A stretch of 64,000 nucleotides of DNA from Streptomyces sp. V3I8. Lineage in GTDB: Bacteria > Actinomycetota > Actinomycetes > Streptomycetales > Streptomycetaceae. Numbering within the stretch: position 1 is the stretch's first letter; each line of letters begins with the position of its first letter. Positions 1-7,976 of this stretch are shown in pieces. The stretch spans positions 4,278,001 through 4,342,000 of the forward strand of contig NZ_JAUSZL010000002.1 in the NCBI RefSeq assembly GCF_030817535.1. The letters run 5' to 3'. The notes below the pieces were generated by a model, which saw nothing but the letters and a program-made list of their open reading frames with translations, was not told the DNA's origin and searched no databases. The position numbers and the translations under genes are program-made.

Positions 1-323
1 CGCCCCCGCTTCTGCGCCGCCCGGTGCTCGGCATCGCTCCGCCAGGCCTCGAGCGCGTCGGCGTCCCGGAAGTACCCGACGGTGACGGTCAGCCCGCCCG
101 GGGACCCCGCGATGTCCATCCCGAGGAACCCCGGTATCCCCTTGACCCGCTCCTCCATCCGCTCGGCGGTCTCACCGTACGCATCGCTCCCCCCGTCGGC
201 CGACTCCGTCTTCACCGAGGTGAACACGACGGCGTAGTAGGGCGGTTCATACGCCCTGACGGGCACGACGGGCACGACGGCGGAGGAGGGACGGGGGACA
301 GGTGCTGACGACTGATGACTCAT
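1..323 (-). CDS. Antibiotic biosynthesis monooxygenase-like protein (partial, 3' end outside window)
   Basis: The reverse strand reads from an ATG at 323 to the window edge without a stop: MSHQSSAPVPRP, then YYAVVFTSVKTE, KGIPGFLGMDIA and VTVGYFRDADALEAWR. The ferredoxin-like pattern of an antibiotic-biosynthesis-monooxygenase (ABM) domain is clear, with the aromatic-rich YYAVVF strand and the YFRDADALEAWR helix start typical of YdhR/HmoA-like proteins. Such small dimeric proteins act on quinones or haem or have unknown substrates. About 107 residues are visible and the C-terminus is missing. The family call is good; the substrate is unknown. Confidence 0.8.
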   Translation of the reverse strand, partial: MSHQSSAPVPRPSSAVVPVVPVRAYEPPYYAVVFTSVKTESADGGSDAYGETAERMEERVKGIPGFLGMDIAGSPGGLTVTVGYFRDADALEAWRSDAEHRAAQKRG

Positions 324-419
324 GACGCCCACTCTCGGTCCGGCCGCCGTACCACGTCCAGGGCCTTTACCGAAGGGGACCCGCTCGGGATCGATCTCTT
401 GACCAAGTGCCCGTCCGCC

Positions 420-1322
420 TCAGAAGAGTCCGCCCTGAACACCCCCGAACTCCCGCACCGGCACGGTGATGTGGCCGGATCCACTTCGCTCACCCGCCTC
501 CCCCTCATCCGCCTCCCCCTCACCCGCTCCGGTCAGTTCCCACCCGGTCATGAGCCGGGTGTCGAGCACGACCACCCCGCGCCGGGTCCGCAGATGCAGA
601 TCGGGCCCGGCGGCGGCCACCAGCTCCCCCCGTACGACCCCGCCCGGCACGAGCTCGGCGACGACGGCGACGGCCGGCGCGAGCCCGTCCAGCCCGAACG
701 CCCCCGCGTGGTCGACGGCTTCGAACGGCATCCGCTCCAGGGCCTCCGGCCACCGCTGAAGTCCCACGGCCCGCGCATGCAGCTCCCGGACCTCGGCCTC
801 CCGTATCCCGGTCCCCGGGAGCGCACTGCGTACGGCCCGCTTGGCGTCGTACGCGATCCGGTCCGGCACCCCCAGCGCGGTACGCAGCAACTCCTCACTG
901 CGCCGGGCGGCCATCAGGGGCCCCCGCCCCAGCCAGGTGAAGACGACGGCTCCCTGCTCCAGCAACCGGGCCGATCCGCGCTCGACGGCGGTGATGCCGA
1001 CCTTGACCATCCCGGGTCCGAACCACGCCAGATAGACGGAGTAGGGCCGGGGGTCGTCGGCGATGGTGTCCGCGGCGACGGAGTGCGCCCGGTCCAGCCG
1101 CGCACACTCCTCGCACCGGGCCCCGACGCTCCGCCCGGACACCGCGGTGCCCGGCGGACAGCTGTTCCCGCGTGCCCCCACACACCGCCGGACGCCCCCG
1201 CCCACGACGGCGAACGCGACCTGCTTCCCCCACGGCAACGCACTACGACGCCCCCCGCCCCACACCAGCACGGGCTCCGACCCGACCCACCGCAGCCCCG
1301 CGCATCTCCACACCTGTGCCAT
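420..1322 (-). CDS. DUF2797 family protein
   Basis: About 300 residues starting MAQVWRCAGLRW. The ATG at 1320-1322 was chosen over a longer 1490 start because DUF2797 proteins begin with this segment. Two Cys clusters (RCVGARGNSCPPG and ARCEECARLD) resemble metal-binding sites. They are followed by YSVYLAWFGPGMVKVGIT and RLLEQGA, a GIY-YIG-like core typical of DUF2797. The function of the family is not established; a nucleic-acid role is inferred only from the fold-like motif. The gene is transcribed away from the next minus-strand operon and separated from it by a strong hairpin at 1394-1424. Confidence 0.8.
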   Translation of the reverse strand: MAQVWRCAGLRWVGSEPVLVWGGGRRSALPWGKQVAFAVVGGGVRRCVGARGNSCPPGTAVSGRSVGARCEECARLDRAHSVAADTIADDPRPYSVYLAWFGPGMVKVGITAVERGSARLLEQGAVVFTWLGRGPLMAARRSEELLRTALGVPDRIAYDAKRAVRSALPGTGIREAEVRELHARAVGLQRWPEALERMPFEAVDHAGAFGLDGLAPAVAVVAELVPGGVVRGELVAAAGPDLHLRTRRGVVVLDTRLMTGWELTGAGEGEADEGEAGERSGSGHITVPVREFGGVQGGLF

Positions 1323-1393
1323 CACCCACGAGCGTAGAGGCCGGCACTGACAACGGGAGGTACGACCGGCACCGGACGAGCCGCCCCGGCGCA

Positions 1394-1424
1394 GAGGCCC
1401 CGGACTCGTCGTCCGGGGCCCCTC
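1394..1424 (-). terminator. Hairpin terminator between minus-strand genes
   Basis: GGCCCCGGAC (1396-1405) pairs perfectly with GTCCGGGGCC (1411-1420) around a five-base loop. It lies about 100 bases downstream of the stop of the 1523-2416 gene, so it probably ends that operon. There is no clear T-run, which is usual in Streptomyces. Confidence 0.7.
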
Positions 1425-1522
1425 ATCCATGTGATCCATGTGATCAACGGGCATTCGACAGGATACGGATTCCAAGATTCCGAATGCCACGGTTCACGCC
1501 GGCTCACGCCGGTCCACGCTCG

Positions 1523-2416
1523 CTACGAATGATCCCGCAGGACACGCCGGATGGACCCGATGACCTCGTCGATGCCGCTGGACTGCAGCCGGGCCTTCTT
1601 CGAGCTGTCCTCTTCGTCCGTGATACCGACCGTGACGCCCATGGACTGGCCGTTCGACACGCTCACCTCCAGCCGACGCCGCTGGACCTTGCTGAACCGG
1701 ACGGTGTCGGCATCGGGGGTACGGGTGTTCAACTCGTCCAGGGAGACATGGTCGGGAGCAGGTGTGGTCCGGGTCGACACGGAGACCACGTGGTTGTACT
1801 GGTACTCCTCCGTGTCCTCCTTCGACAGGCCGCCCGACAGGAAGTCCAGCGTGCAGTGGAAGAGCGCGAGGTGATGCAGGGTGGGACAGACGACGAGAAC
1901 CTCGTACTCCCTGAACCGCCACACCCCGTCGTCGCCGATTCCGAACCCGCTGAGCTTCGGTCCGTAGAGAACCAGCGGCCTCTTCTCGGGACGTTCGGCC
2001 GGGCTCCCGCCGAGCAGGGCCGCCACCGGATCCCATGCCTCGGCACCGATCTCCAGATGGTCCGAGGTGATGCCCAGGCGGCTCATCGCACGGTCCTCGA
2101 TGACCTTCAGATCCTGTGCGAGGAGCCGGTCCATCTCGCGATCGGACGGTTTGGGTTCCGCCTTCTCGTACGCCTCCTTGTACTCCTTCTTCTTCTGGCC
2201 GCCCTTCACGGCGGCCCAGACACCACCGGCCATCAGCAGCACTCCGAGGAACGCGCTGCCGCTCAAGGCGATCAGCCCCACCAGCACCGCGATGCCGCCG
2301 CCCACGAGCAGTCCCGTGGCAATCCGGTCGAGGCTCTGCTCGGGGGTGGGATGGAAGTACTTCTCGACCTTCTTCTTCCGCTCGGTCGCCCGGGTCTCAG
2401 CCATGGTCATGGTCAT
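1523..2416 (-). CDS. Unknown membrane protein, third gene of a three-gene operon
   Basis: A 297-residue protein of no family I recognise. A basic N-terminus (ATERKKKVEKYF) precedes two hydrophobic segments at about 34-70 (ATGLLVGGGIAVLVGLIAL and FLGVLLMAGGVWAAV). A charged helical stretch follows (KKKEYKEAYEKAEPKPSDREMDRLLAQ), and then about 190 residues of soluble, probably beta-rich domain ending in RRVLRDHS. The architecture predicts a hairpin membrane anchor with a large cytosolic domain. The ATG at 2416 overlaps the stop of the preceding gene (ATGA), so translation is probably coupled; ATG 2404 is an alternative start. It is the last gene before the hairpin at 1394-1424. Confidence 0.75.
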   Translation of the reverse strand: MTMTMAETRATERKKKVEKYFHPTPEQSLDRIATGLLVGGGIAVLVGLIALSGSAFLGVLLMAGGVWAAVKGGQKKKEYKEAYEKAEPKPSDREMDRLLAQDLKVIEDRAMSRLGITSDHLEIGAEAWDPVAALLGGSPAERPEKRPLVLYGPKLSGFGIGDDGVWRFREYEVLVVCPTLHHLALFHCTLDFLSGGLSKEDTEEYQYNHVVSVSTRTTPAPDHVSLDELNTRTPDADTVRFSKVQRRRLEVSVSNGQSMGVTVGITDEEDSSKKARLQSSGIDEVIGSIRRVLRDHS

Positions 2417-2982
2417 GGGGTGGTTCCTCCTGCACGCTCGTCAAGCGCTTGCCAGACACGGCTCTGCGGCGCGGGTACATGCCGCCGGATGAGATCTGCG
2501 TACGACCGATCGATCTGCCTCGCCTTCGTGCGCAGGCTGTCCGGGACAGCCGCGGACCCCATCCACGCGTTGGTGCGGTCCTCCTGCACCAGGGCCGCGA
2601 GAAAGCGCGCGTGCGGTTCGTGCAGCGGGCCCAGCAGATCCAGTGCGGCGGCGGCTTCGGCGGTGGTGCACAGGCTCGGACGCCTCCCTCCGAGCCGGGC
2701 CAGCGCGAGAAGGAAACGCGCGTGTGCGGCGGCCGACGGGGCCAGCGCCCCGAGGCTGATGCACTCCGTCAGATGGGTGACCGCGGAATGGTGGAGTCCT
2801 TGGCGCAATGACGCGTCACCGAGGCGCAGGTGTTCCTCCGCGCGTTCACGCGGGGTCGGCTCCGGGGGAGCCAGGTGAAGCTCACGGATATGGTTGACCG
2901 TATCCGCGTTGTTGATCGTGTGGGCTTCCTGCCGGCCGATGTAATGGGTGGTGGAGTTCTTCCGGTCTCTGCTTCCGCCCAT
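2413..2982 (-). CDS. Unknown helical-repeat protein, second gene of the operon
   Basis: 189 residues from ATG 2982, chosen because AAAGAGGACCG sits just upstream; the frame is open to 3057 but that extension is low-complexity Pro/Lys. The N-terminus (STTHYIGRQEAHTINNADTV) is polar and strand-like. The rest is Ala/Leu-rich paired helices (RAEEHLRLGDASLRQGLHHSAVTHLTECI) resembling TPR-like repeats. No enzyme motif is visible. It overlaps the downstream membrane-protein gene by four bases, and its upstream neighbour has a similar short N-terminal signature ending in YIG. A scaffold or adaptor role is inference only. Confidence 0.7.
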   Translation of the reverse strand: MGGSRDRKNSTTHYIGRQEAHTINNADTVNHIRELHLAPPEPTPRERAEEHLRLGDASLRQGLHHSAVTHLTECISLGALAPSAAAHARFLLALARLGGRRPSLCTTAEAAAALDLLGPLHEPHARFLAALVQEDRTNAWMGSAAVPDSLRTKARQIDRSYADLIRRHVPAPQSRVWQALDERAGGTTP

Positions 2983-3075
2983 CGGTCCTCTTTCCTTGGG
3001 CTGACTCGGCCTCGGCCTCGGTTTCGGCATCGGTTTCGGCATCGGCCGAGAACGCACCGTCCGGGCTTCGCCGGA

Positions 3076-3387
3076 TCACTGCACGAAAGAGCTGATGACG
3101 GTTGCGATGGCGGCGACGACGGAAGTGGCCCGGAGACTCGTGGCGATGGTCTGCGCCCGCTCCAGCGCCCCGACGGCCGCGGTGCGTTCGGGCAGCGCGT
3201 ACCGGGCACTCTCGACCTCGGCGCGCAGGTCCCCCCACTCGGCGGCTTCGGACGGCTCCTCGTCGATGCGTGCGAGCAGGGCGTCCAGACGTGCGGCCGT
3301 CACGCTCGCCTGCTCGGGACCGATGTAGAGCGTCTCCCCCTGATAAATGTTCTCCGCGCTCTGTTTTTTGATCTTGAAGTCAGCCAT
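3076..3387 (-). CDS. Unknown small protein, first gene of the operon
   Basis: 103 residues from ATG 3387, with a GGGGGG ribosome site at the ideal distance. The N-terminus (DFKIKKQSAENIYQGETLYIG) is predicted beta-strand and resembles that of the next gene product. A helical middle (RLDALLARIDEEPSEAAEWGDLRAEVESARYAL) and a hydrophobic C-terminal helix (SLRATSVVAAIATVISSFVQ) follow. The last helix could insert in a membrane or in a partner protein. The family is not recognised. It heads the three-gene operon and is preceded by an AT-rich region unlike the rest of the window. Confidence 0.7.
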   Translation of the reverse strand: MADFKIKKQSAENIYQGETLYIGPEQASVTAARLDALLARIDEEPSEAAEWGDLRAEVESARYALPERTAAVGALERAQTIATSLRATSVVAAIATVISSFVQ

Positions 3388-3898
3388 GTACCCCCCTGGA
3401 GATCAAGCACGGAAGCCGTCGTCCGGCACACCGCCCTCACTCATACTCAGCTGTCGCGCTGATGCGAATCAGATCGTAGAACGCATATATAGATACGGAG
3501 AGACCTGAATCCATAATGATAATATTTGAGCACTACACGCTCATCCCCATAAAAGAAGTCCCTTTTTCGAAAGACTTCCCTTCGCTTCGAAACGTTTCTT
3601 GACCGGTCTCCGAGGCACTGCCGACCAGACCTGCGAACGTGGCGCTCCTCGGCCACGCTCCGCCCACCCCGCACCACAAGCGCACCAGGTCGAGCGGGGA
3701 GCAGTGGGGAACCACGGCACGGAGAGCCGGGTCCACCGAAGCCACGCTGTGGCCGTTTACCCAGGCCGACACCGAAGCCGTCCTCAGGAGCCGTTCGGCG
3801 TCCGGTTGCCCGTCTCGGCCGCTCAGCGCGTGGACCGGTGCAGGCAGGCCGCCTTGATCGCCTGCCGGACCAAGGCCGGCGAGCGGTACCGGTGAGGA
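3388..3898. other. Gene-free AT-rich promoter region (and weak ORF)
   Basis: Bases 3470-3600 are strikingly AT-rich for this genome, with runs such as GCATATATAGATA and ATAATGATAATATTT. On the minus strand a TATATATGCG stretch could serve as a -10 for the operon starting at 3387. From 3600 to 3898 the GC content is normal. A minus-strand frame (3533-3772) stays open but has no ribosome site and no family resemblance, so I do not call it a gene. It reads in phase after the stop of the DinB-like gene and could be a decayed extension. Confidence 0.5.
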
Positions 3899-4456
3899 CT
3901 ACCCCATGCTCTTGGCGCCGTCGAGGGACTCGCGGATGATGTCGGCGTGGCCGGCGTGCTGGGCAGTCTCGGAAACGATGTGCATCAGTACTTGTCGGGC
4001 CGACCACTGCGCACCGGGTTCGGACCACGGAGCCTTCGGCAGGGGCCAGGAGACATCCAGGTCGGGCAGAGTGACCACCAGTTCATCGGTCCGGCGAGCC
4101 ACTTCCGCGTAGTCGGCCAGCACACCGGTCAACGTCTCCTCGGGCAGCAGCCGGAACCCGTCTGCCCGACGCGCCCAGTCGGCGTCGGTCATCGCCGTGA
4201 AGTCCGGCATGGACGACGGGCCGTTCAGGATGAAGTTCCCCCAGGCCCGTTCGACCTCCGTGACGTGCTTGATCAGACCGCCCAGGCACAACTCGCTGGC
4301 AGTGGTTGGCCGGCGGGCCTGCTCGTCGGTGAGATCGCGGGTCGTGAAGCGCAGAAAGTGCCGGTGCTTGGCCAGTGTCCCGATCCAGTCGGCGCGCTCA
4401 CCGGTGATCGTCGGGCGCTCGCCCGCGTCCCGGGTGTTCTGCTCGTCGTCAGTCAT
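3899..4456 (-). CDS. DinB-superfamily (DUF664-like) protein
   Basis: 185 residues from ATG 4456 (MTDDEQNTRDAGERP). A start at 4510 is possible but adds an unrelated tail. The four-helix DinB pattern is clear: TLAKHRHFLRFTTRDLTDEQA, then SELCLGGLIKHVTEVERAWGNFIL, and late VLMHIVSETAQHAGHADIIRESL. The three His positions expected for the metal site (after the first helix, in LIKHV, and in TAQHAGHADIIRE) are present. These proteins are metal-dependent thiol transferases or of unknown function. It is a stand-alone gene; the tRNA-Arg site lies upstream. Confidence 0.85.
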   Translation of the reverse strand: MTDDEQNTRDAGERPTITGERADWIGTLAKHRHFLRFTTRDLTDEQARRPTTASELCLGGLIKHVTEVERAWGNFILNGPSSMPDFTAMTDADWARRADGFRLLPEETLTGVLADYAEVARRTDELVVTLPDLDVSWPLPKAPWSEPGAQWSARQVLMHIVSETAQHAGHADIIRESLDGAKSMG

Positions 4457-4673
4457 GATCCCCGCCTTCCGGTGTTCCCGTTTCATCGCCAGGACCAAGC
4501 TAGAGATCATCTAGGCCAAGTTCTGTCCTAGTGGCACGGGGCACCCGCGGGCGGGGTGACGGCGACGACCTGGAGGACGATCACGACACGACCGGTCCAC
4601 CGGCAGCCGTCCGGGTCGCTCCGCGTCCGTCGACCGATGCGGTTGCCGTCAACCACTGCCGTCAACGCATAAG

Positions 4674-4709
4674 CCAGAGGCCCCGTGGATTCCTCCACGG
4701 GGCCTCTGG
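4674..4709 (-). terminator. Perfect 16-bp hairpin, original tRNA-Arg terminator
   Basis: CCAGAGGCCCCGTGGA (4674-4689) pairs perfectly with 4694-4709 around TTCC. It lies directly beyond the duplicated tRNA-Arg 3' half. Before insertion of the element at 4759-8095 it would have been the terminator of the tRNA-Arg gene. Confidence 0.8.
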
Positions 4710-4710
4710 T

Positions 4711-4758
4711 CTGCTGTGCACTCGGCAGGATTCGAACCTGCAACCTTCTGATCCGTAG
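4711..4758 (-). repeat. Distal attachment site: 48-bp copy of tRNA-Arg 3' half
   Basis: These 48 bases are identical to 8048-8095, which is the 3' half and flank of the intact tRNA-Arg(ACG). Identity begins at CTGCTGTGCACTCGG and ends at GATCCGTAG, right in the anticodon region. Beyond it the sequence diverges and the 5' half of the tRNA is absent, so this is not a functional tRNA. It marks the far end of an integrated element. Confidence 0.92.
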
Positions 4759-4838
4759 CTCTAGACAGATCGGTCAACGTGGGCCATAAAGACCCCTCTT
4801 CGGTCTCTCACGCTGACTGATGGCCATAGTCAGTTGCT

Positions 4839-4865
4839 GCGGTTGCTGCACTTCTCTGCTGTACG
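4839..4865 (+). repeat. Putative integrase arm-type site, distal copy
   Basis: The 27 bases starting GCGGTTGCTGCACTTC match 7977-8003 at 25 of 27 positions in the same orientation. One copy lies 81 bases inside the distal att core and the other 45 bases from the tRNA att core, as expected for arm-type integrase binding sites. Confidence 0.55.
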
Positions 4866-4880
4866 ACAACGGAGCTGTGC

Positions 4881-4988
4881 TCAGCTCGACACTGCCCCAC
4901 CCGCGAAGCCGACTGCAAGGTCTCCCAGTACGTCACAAACAGCGCTAGCCACCTGCTTCATCCTGCTCAACTTCGATACATCAGCCAT
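4881..4988 (-). CDS. Possible 35-residue peptide in the element
   Basis: The sequence is MADVSKLSRMKQVASAV followed by a hydrophobic, Gly/Ala-rich tail ending GGAVSS. The ATG at 4988 is preceded by GACGAGGAGAACCGT, one of the best ribosome sites in the element, which is the main reason for the call. A longer in-frame start (5015) adds METNDEENR. An amphipathic helix ahead of the Gly-rich tail would suit a small membrane-active or toxin-like peptide, but that is speculation. Confidence 0.4.
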   Translation of the reverse strand: MADVSKLSRMKQVASAVCDVLGDLAVGFAGGAVSS

Positions 4989-5330
4989 ACGGTTCTCCTC
5001 GTCGTTCGTCTCCATGCCCTGGTCGTTGTTACTCAACTTTGATGCCAGGACCTTGCAGACAACGGCTGCGAAGAGGGACAGAGCGAGACTCGGCAATGCC
5101 GAGCTCAGCACAGCTCCGTGCCGGACCTTAGCGCACCCGCGTGGCCAACGGAGCCTCAACGACCAAGCCAAAGCTACTGCCGGGTCCTGAGGCACCAGTT
5201 TGGAAGATCGCGTATGTGGATGCGGGCTGACCTGGTAAGACGGTGGCCTGTGGGTTCTCGGACCGTTCGCCGGGACTCCCCGCTGTTCACCGTCGGCCGC
5301 TCCCTCATCGGGCACGCAGGGGGCACGGCG

Positions 5331-5900
5331 TCACTCGTAGAACCGCGCTGCGCTCAGGGCCCGAGCCATGAACGTCCAGTCGCCGTCGGCCGGTAGCTCT
5401 TGACCGTGGTTCGTGTACGACCCCGGGGCGTCGGCCACCCACGCTTCCAGAGCCTCCAGGAAGCCGTCTAGCGTCCGATTTTCCCACTGGTCGCCGCTCG
5501 CTTCAAAGTCCTGTCGCAGACGTTTCAGGAAGCTACTCAGGGCCTCGCGGTCAGCAAGGCGCTCGGTGGGCCACAGTGGTACTGGCACTCGCTCGTCTCC
5601 CCAGTCTTCAAGCCGGAGTCTGACCTGGTAGTTGTGATCAGCGTGTGAGACCACGTTTCCGCTGATCGCGAACCCTACTGGGGGCGGGACAGTTCCATGC
5701 GGGGCAGCAGAGATCTCTGCCAGTCCCATCCCGTCCGGTACTCCGTCGATCTGCACGAACACGCCGAAGGGCTGGCGGCCGATGACCTTGCCAGTCACGG
5801 CAGTACCCGCTGGCAGCGCGGCCACAGTTGCTGGCCATGCGCGTCGTATGTCCTCTGGGGTCGGATCATCTACACCCGTCGGCCACGTGTACTCCGTCAT
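5331..5900 (-). CDS. S1-like domain plus DUF7660-like domain protein (element cargo)
   Basis: 189 residues. Residues about 28-90 (ALPAGTAVTGKVIGRQPFGVFVQIDG, then GLAEIS and VGFAISGNVV) form an OB-fold S1-type RNA-binding domain. Residues about 120-189 (ALSSFLKRLRQDFEA, TLDGFLEALEAWVAD, then DWTFMARALSAARFYE) match the DUF7660 pattern, a domain of unknown function found alone in many bacteria. The fusion suggests an RNA- or ribosome-linked role for the second domain, as inference. The ATG at 5900 follows a weak ribosome site. It is the most gene-like cargo of the element and stands alone. Confidence 0.75.
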   Translation of the reverse strand: MTEYTWPTGVDDPTPEDIRRAWPATVAALPAGTAVTGKVIGRQPFGVFVQIDGVPDGMGLAEISAAPHGTVPPPVGFAISGNVVSHADHNYQVRLRLEDWGDERVPVPLWPTERLADREALSSFLKRLRQDFEASGDQWENRTLDGFLEALEAWVADAPGSYTNHGQELPADGDWTFMARALSAARFYE

Positions 5901-6111
5901 GCGCGCGTCCCCCGGCCATCGCGTACTTGAACCTCTGCCCTCATCTTTATCAGGTCGATCATGGAGGGCTGTGGACGTTGGCCAACCCGCTCCGGCCCTA
6001 GAACGACCGTCCGCTGAGGTTCGGTGGCGACCGTCCTTGTTCGACCTTGTTGGTGTCAGGTGCTGGTGTCAGCAGTCGAGTGCGGCCTTGCCAAGATGAT
6101 GGCGAAGTCCA

Positions 6112-6414
6112 TCAGTCAGTGATCTTGTAGTGAACGGCCTGCTCTCCGGTCGCATCGCCAAGTTGCTGTGCGATCTCAGCGGCGATCAGCTCCGCCGACG
6201 CGGACGACTCGGAGCCTTCGATGTCGACGTACCACGTACCGGCAAGCTCCCAAGAGACACTGACGGTGGCCCTACCAGCGCGAAAGACCAGCACATCGCT
6301 GTCATCCACGATCTTGCACTGTAGAGATTTCGGCAGGAGGTAGCTGGAGAGGTCGCCAGTGGGCATGTCGGGCCAGTCGCTGCCACTCTGGGTGCTGATC
6401 GTGTACTCCGCCAC
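6112..6414 (-). CDS. Unknown 100-residue protein (element cargo)
   Basis: The GTG at 6412-6414 is preceded by CAGGA at a good distance and gives MAEYTISTQSGSDWPDM. The frame stays open up to 6501 but without a better start. The body alternates short strands and polar residues (KIVDDSDVLVFRAG, ATVSVSWELAGTWYVDIEG) and ends in a helix (SASAELIAAEIAQQLGDA). No family is recognised. Composition and codon third positions look coding. It may be an immunity- or antitoxin-type small protein, but nothing shows that. Confidence 0.55.
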   Translation of the reverse strand: MAEYTISTQSGSDWPDMPTGDLSSYLLPKSLQCKIVDDSDVLVFRAGRATVSVSWELAGTWYVDIEGSESSASAELIAAEIAQQLGDATGEQAVHYKITD

Positions 6415-6523
6415 AGCCGCATCCTGCCAGCTTGGCGTTGCTGACAGCTCACCCCAACCCACCACCTTCCCCAGCTTCCATCCCGTCCACCGTCGACCCA
6501 CACACCGTGGAGCGGGCGTGGTT

Positions 6524-6573
6524 CAGGGCGTCAAGGTGGAGCGCGCCACTGTACGAACGACCTTGACGCCCTG
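6524..6573. repeat. Long inverted repeat (14-bp arms)
   Basis: CAGGGCGTCAAGGT (6524-6537) and ACCTTGACGCCCTG (6560-6573) are perfect inverses around a 22-base spacer that holds GCGCGCCACTGTACG. It may be a terminator downstream of an unseen gene or a copy of a dispersed palindromic element. Confidence 0.65.
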
Positions 6574-7046
6574 GGCCGCGACTGCTCGGCTCTGCCTGGG
6601 TCGATGGTGGTCGGGACGGAAGCACCCTGCGCACGCCACAACGTGCCCGCGGTCGGCAATGGCGCCCCTCTGCCCCGGTGCCGGCCGATCCCCCGCCGGA
6701 GGCATGTCCTGACCTCGGTTCTCTCGACCGCCATCCCTGGTTGATCCCGCTTCCACTGCTCGCAGCATCCGGCAGGCCTCAGCCGTGGCGTACCTGCTTT
6801 TTTGATCCCAAAGCGTCGGTTGGGCCTGTTGCGGATCATGCGTGCCGGTCATGAGGCAGTGCCTGCCCAAGGCGGGGCTTGGTGCTCGTGGATGGGCGGG
6901 GAATCAGGATCGGTCCGGTGTATCGGCCCTTGGCGGGCCAGAGCGTGAAGCGTGATCACCCCGGGGCATCCTTGGGTGGCGCGGGGCCGGGGGCCGGGGC
7001 GCGCGGGCCGAAGGCAGGAGCGAAGCCCCGAGCCCCCGAGCCCGGC

Positions 7047-7069
7047 GCCGGCCCGCAGTGCGGGCCGGC
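7047..7069. terminator. Perfect GC hairpin upstream of the integrase remnant
   Basis: GCCGGCCCGC (7047-7056) pairs with GCGGGCCGGC (7060-7069) around AGT. It ends ten bases before the open frame of the truncated integrase and would block read-through into it. Confidence 0.6.
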
Positions 7070-7078
7070 GGGGTGTGA

Positions 7079-7975
7079 TCTGCGCAGCGACGGCTAGAGC
7101 CGAGTAGGCCAGCGCAACCGGATACCGTCTGCCAGTGCTGCGCGCAGGGGAAGGACGCCAAGCGGGACGCCTCTCGCCGGAAGTGCTGCGCGATCGGTGA
7201 CTGCTGCGAGTCGTACCCGTCCCGGCGCGTGGTCCAAGGCTCCCGCGACGCTCTGCGGGCTGCGCTCACCCATGCGGTCACCGAAGAGGAGATCGGCAAG
7301 AACGTGGCATCGTTCGTGAAGGTGCCCAAGCCTCGTCGTCGCCGGATCAAGCCGTGGTCCGTTGCTGAGGCCGGCCGGTTCCTCGCTGATGCCGCCGCTC
7401 GGGACGATCGCCTTTTCGCGGCCTGGGTCCTCGCGCTGTGCCTCGGACTCCGCCGCGGGGAAGTGCTCGGCCTGACGTGGAAGTCCGTCGACTTCGAGCG
7501 GGGAGAGCTGTACGTCGATCACCAGATCCAGCGTGCGGGGCGGCAGATCCTGCACCGTGAGACCAAGACCGAGGACTCCGACGACTTCCTGCCGCTGCCG
7601 GCGCTCTGCCTCAAGGCGTTGCGGATGCGCCGTGCTCAGCAGACCGGCGACCGGAAAGCCGCTGGGGAGGTCTGGCAGGACAGTCACGGTCTGATCTTCA
7701 CCACGAAGTACGGCACGCCGATCGAGCCGGGCAACATGACCCGCATGTTCGCGCTGCGCGCTCGTCGTGCCGGGCTCCGGGTCATCCCGCTGCGGAACGC
7801 CCGACACACGTGCAGCTCGCTCCTGGTGGCGTTGAAGGTGCATCCGAAGGTGGCTCAGCGCATCCTGCGGCACTCGCAGATCGCCATGACGATGGAGGTC
7901 TACGCCGAAGCGAGCGAAGAGCAGGTGCGTGCCGCGATCGGCCAGTTGTCCGACGCGATGGGCGGTACCGGCTGA
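7079..7975 (+). pseudogene. Tyrosine integrase, N-terminus missing
   Basis: The frame is open from just after TGA 7076-7078 to 7975. The first visible part is the Cys-rich linker of actinobacterial integrases (CQCCAQGKDAKR, CCAIGDCC), then ALTHAVTEEEIGKNVA. The catalytic domain is complete: ALCLGLRRGEVLGL with the first Arg, the Lys in ETKTEDSDDF, RNARHTCSSLL with the second Arg, LRHSQIAMTMEVY with the His and the Tyr nucleophile. The SAM-like core-binding domain (about 120 residues) is absent and there is no plausible start with a ribosome site; a GTG at 7229 would give only the C-terminal domain. The family normally has about 380-400 residues. It ends 72 bases from the att core. Probably inactive for integration. 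Confidence 0.8.
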
Positions 7976-7976
7976 C

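Larger units (their letters stand above)
4759..5330. other. Left part of the element: mostly non-coding
   Basis: It contains the distal arm-type repeat and one possible peptide gene (4881-4988 on the minus strand). Longer open frames on both strands show no protein-like composition. The GC content is visibly lower around 4960-5060. Confidence 0.5.
6415..7078. other. Gene-poor stretch of the element
   Basis: No convincing gene. It contains an inverted repeat at 6524-6573, a minus-strand frame around 6523-6852 (MTGTHDPQQAQPT) that I cannot support, and from 6960 a GC-rich low-complexity run like the one often seen upstream of integrase genes in Streptomyces elements. That run ends in a perfect hairpin at 7047-7069. 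Confidence 0.5.

Noticed and set aside
3533..3772. A 79-residue minus-strand gene (SAWVNGHSVASV)
   Set aside because: No ribosome site and no recognisable domain, though it continues the DinB frame after its stop. Too weak to call.
4711..4758. A second tRNA-Arg gene
   Set aside because: Only the 3' half is present; acceptor and D-arm are missing.
6523..6870. A 115-residue minus-strand gene in the element
   Set aside because: It runs through both arms of the long inverted repeat and has erratic composition. The first 40 residues look protein-like but not enough to support a gene.
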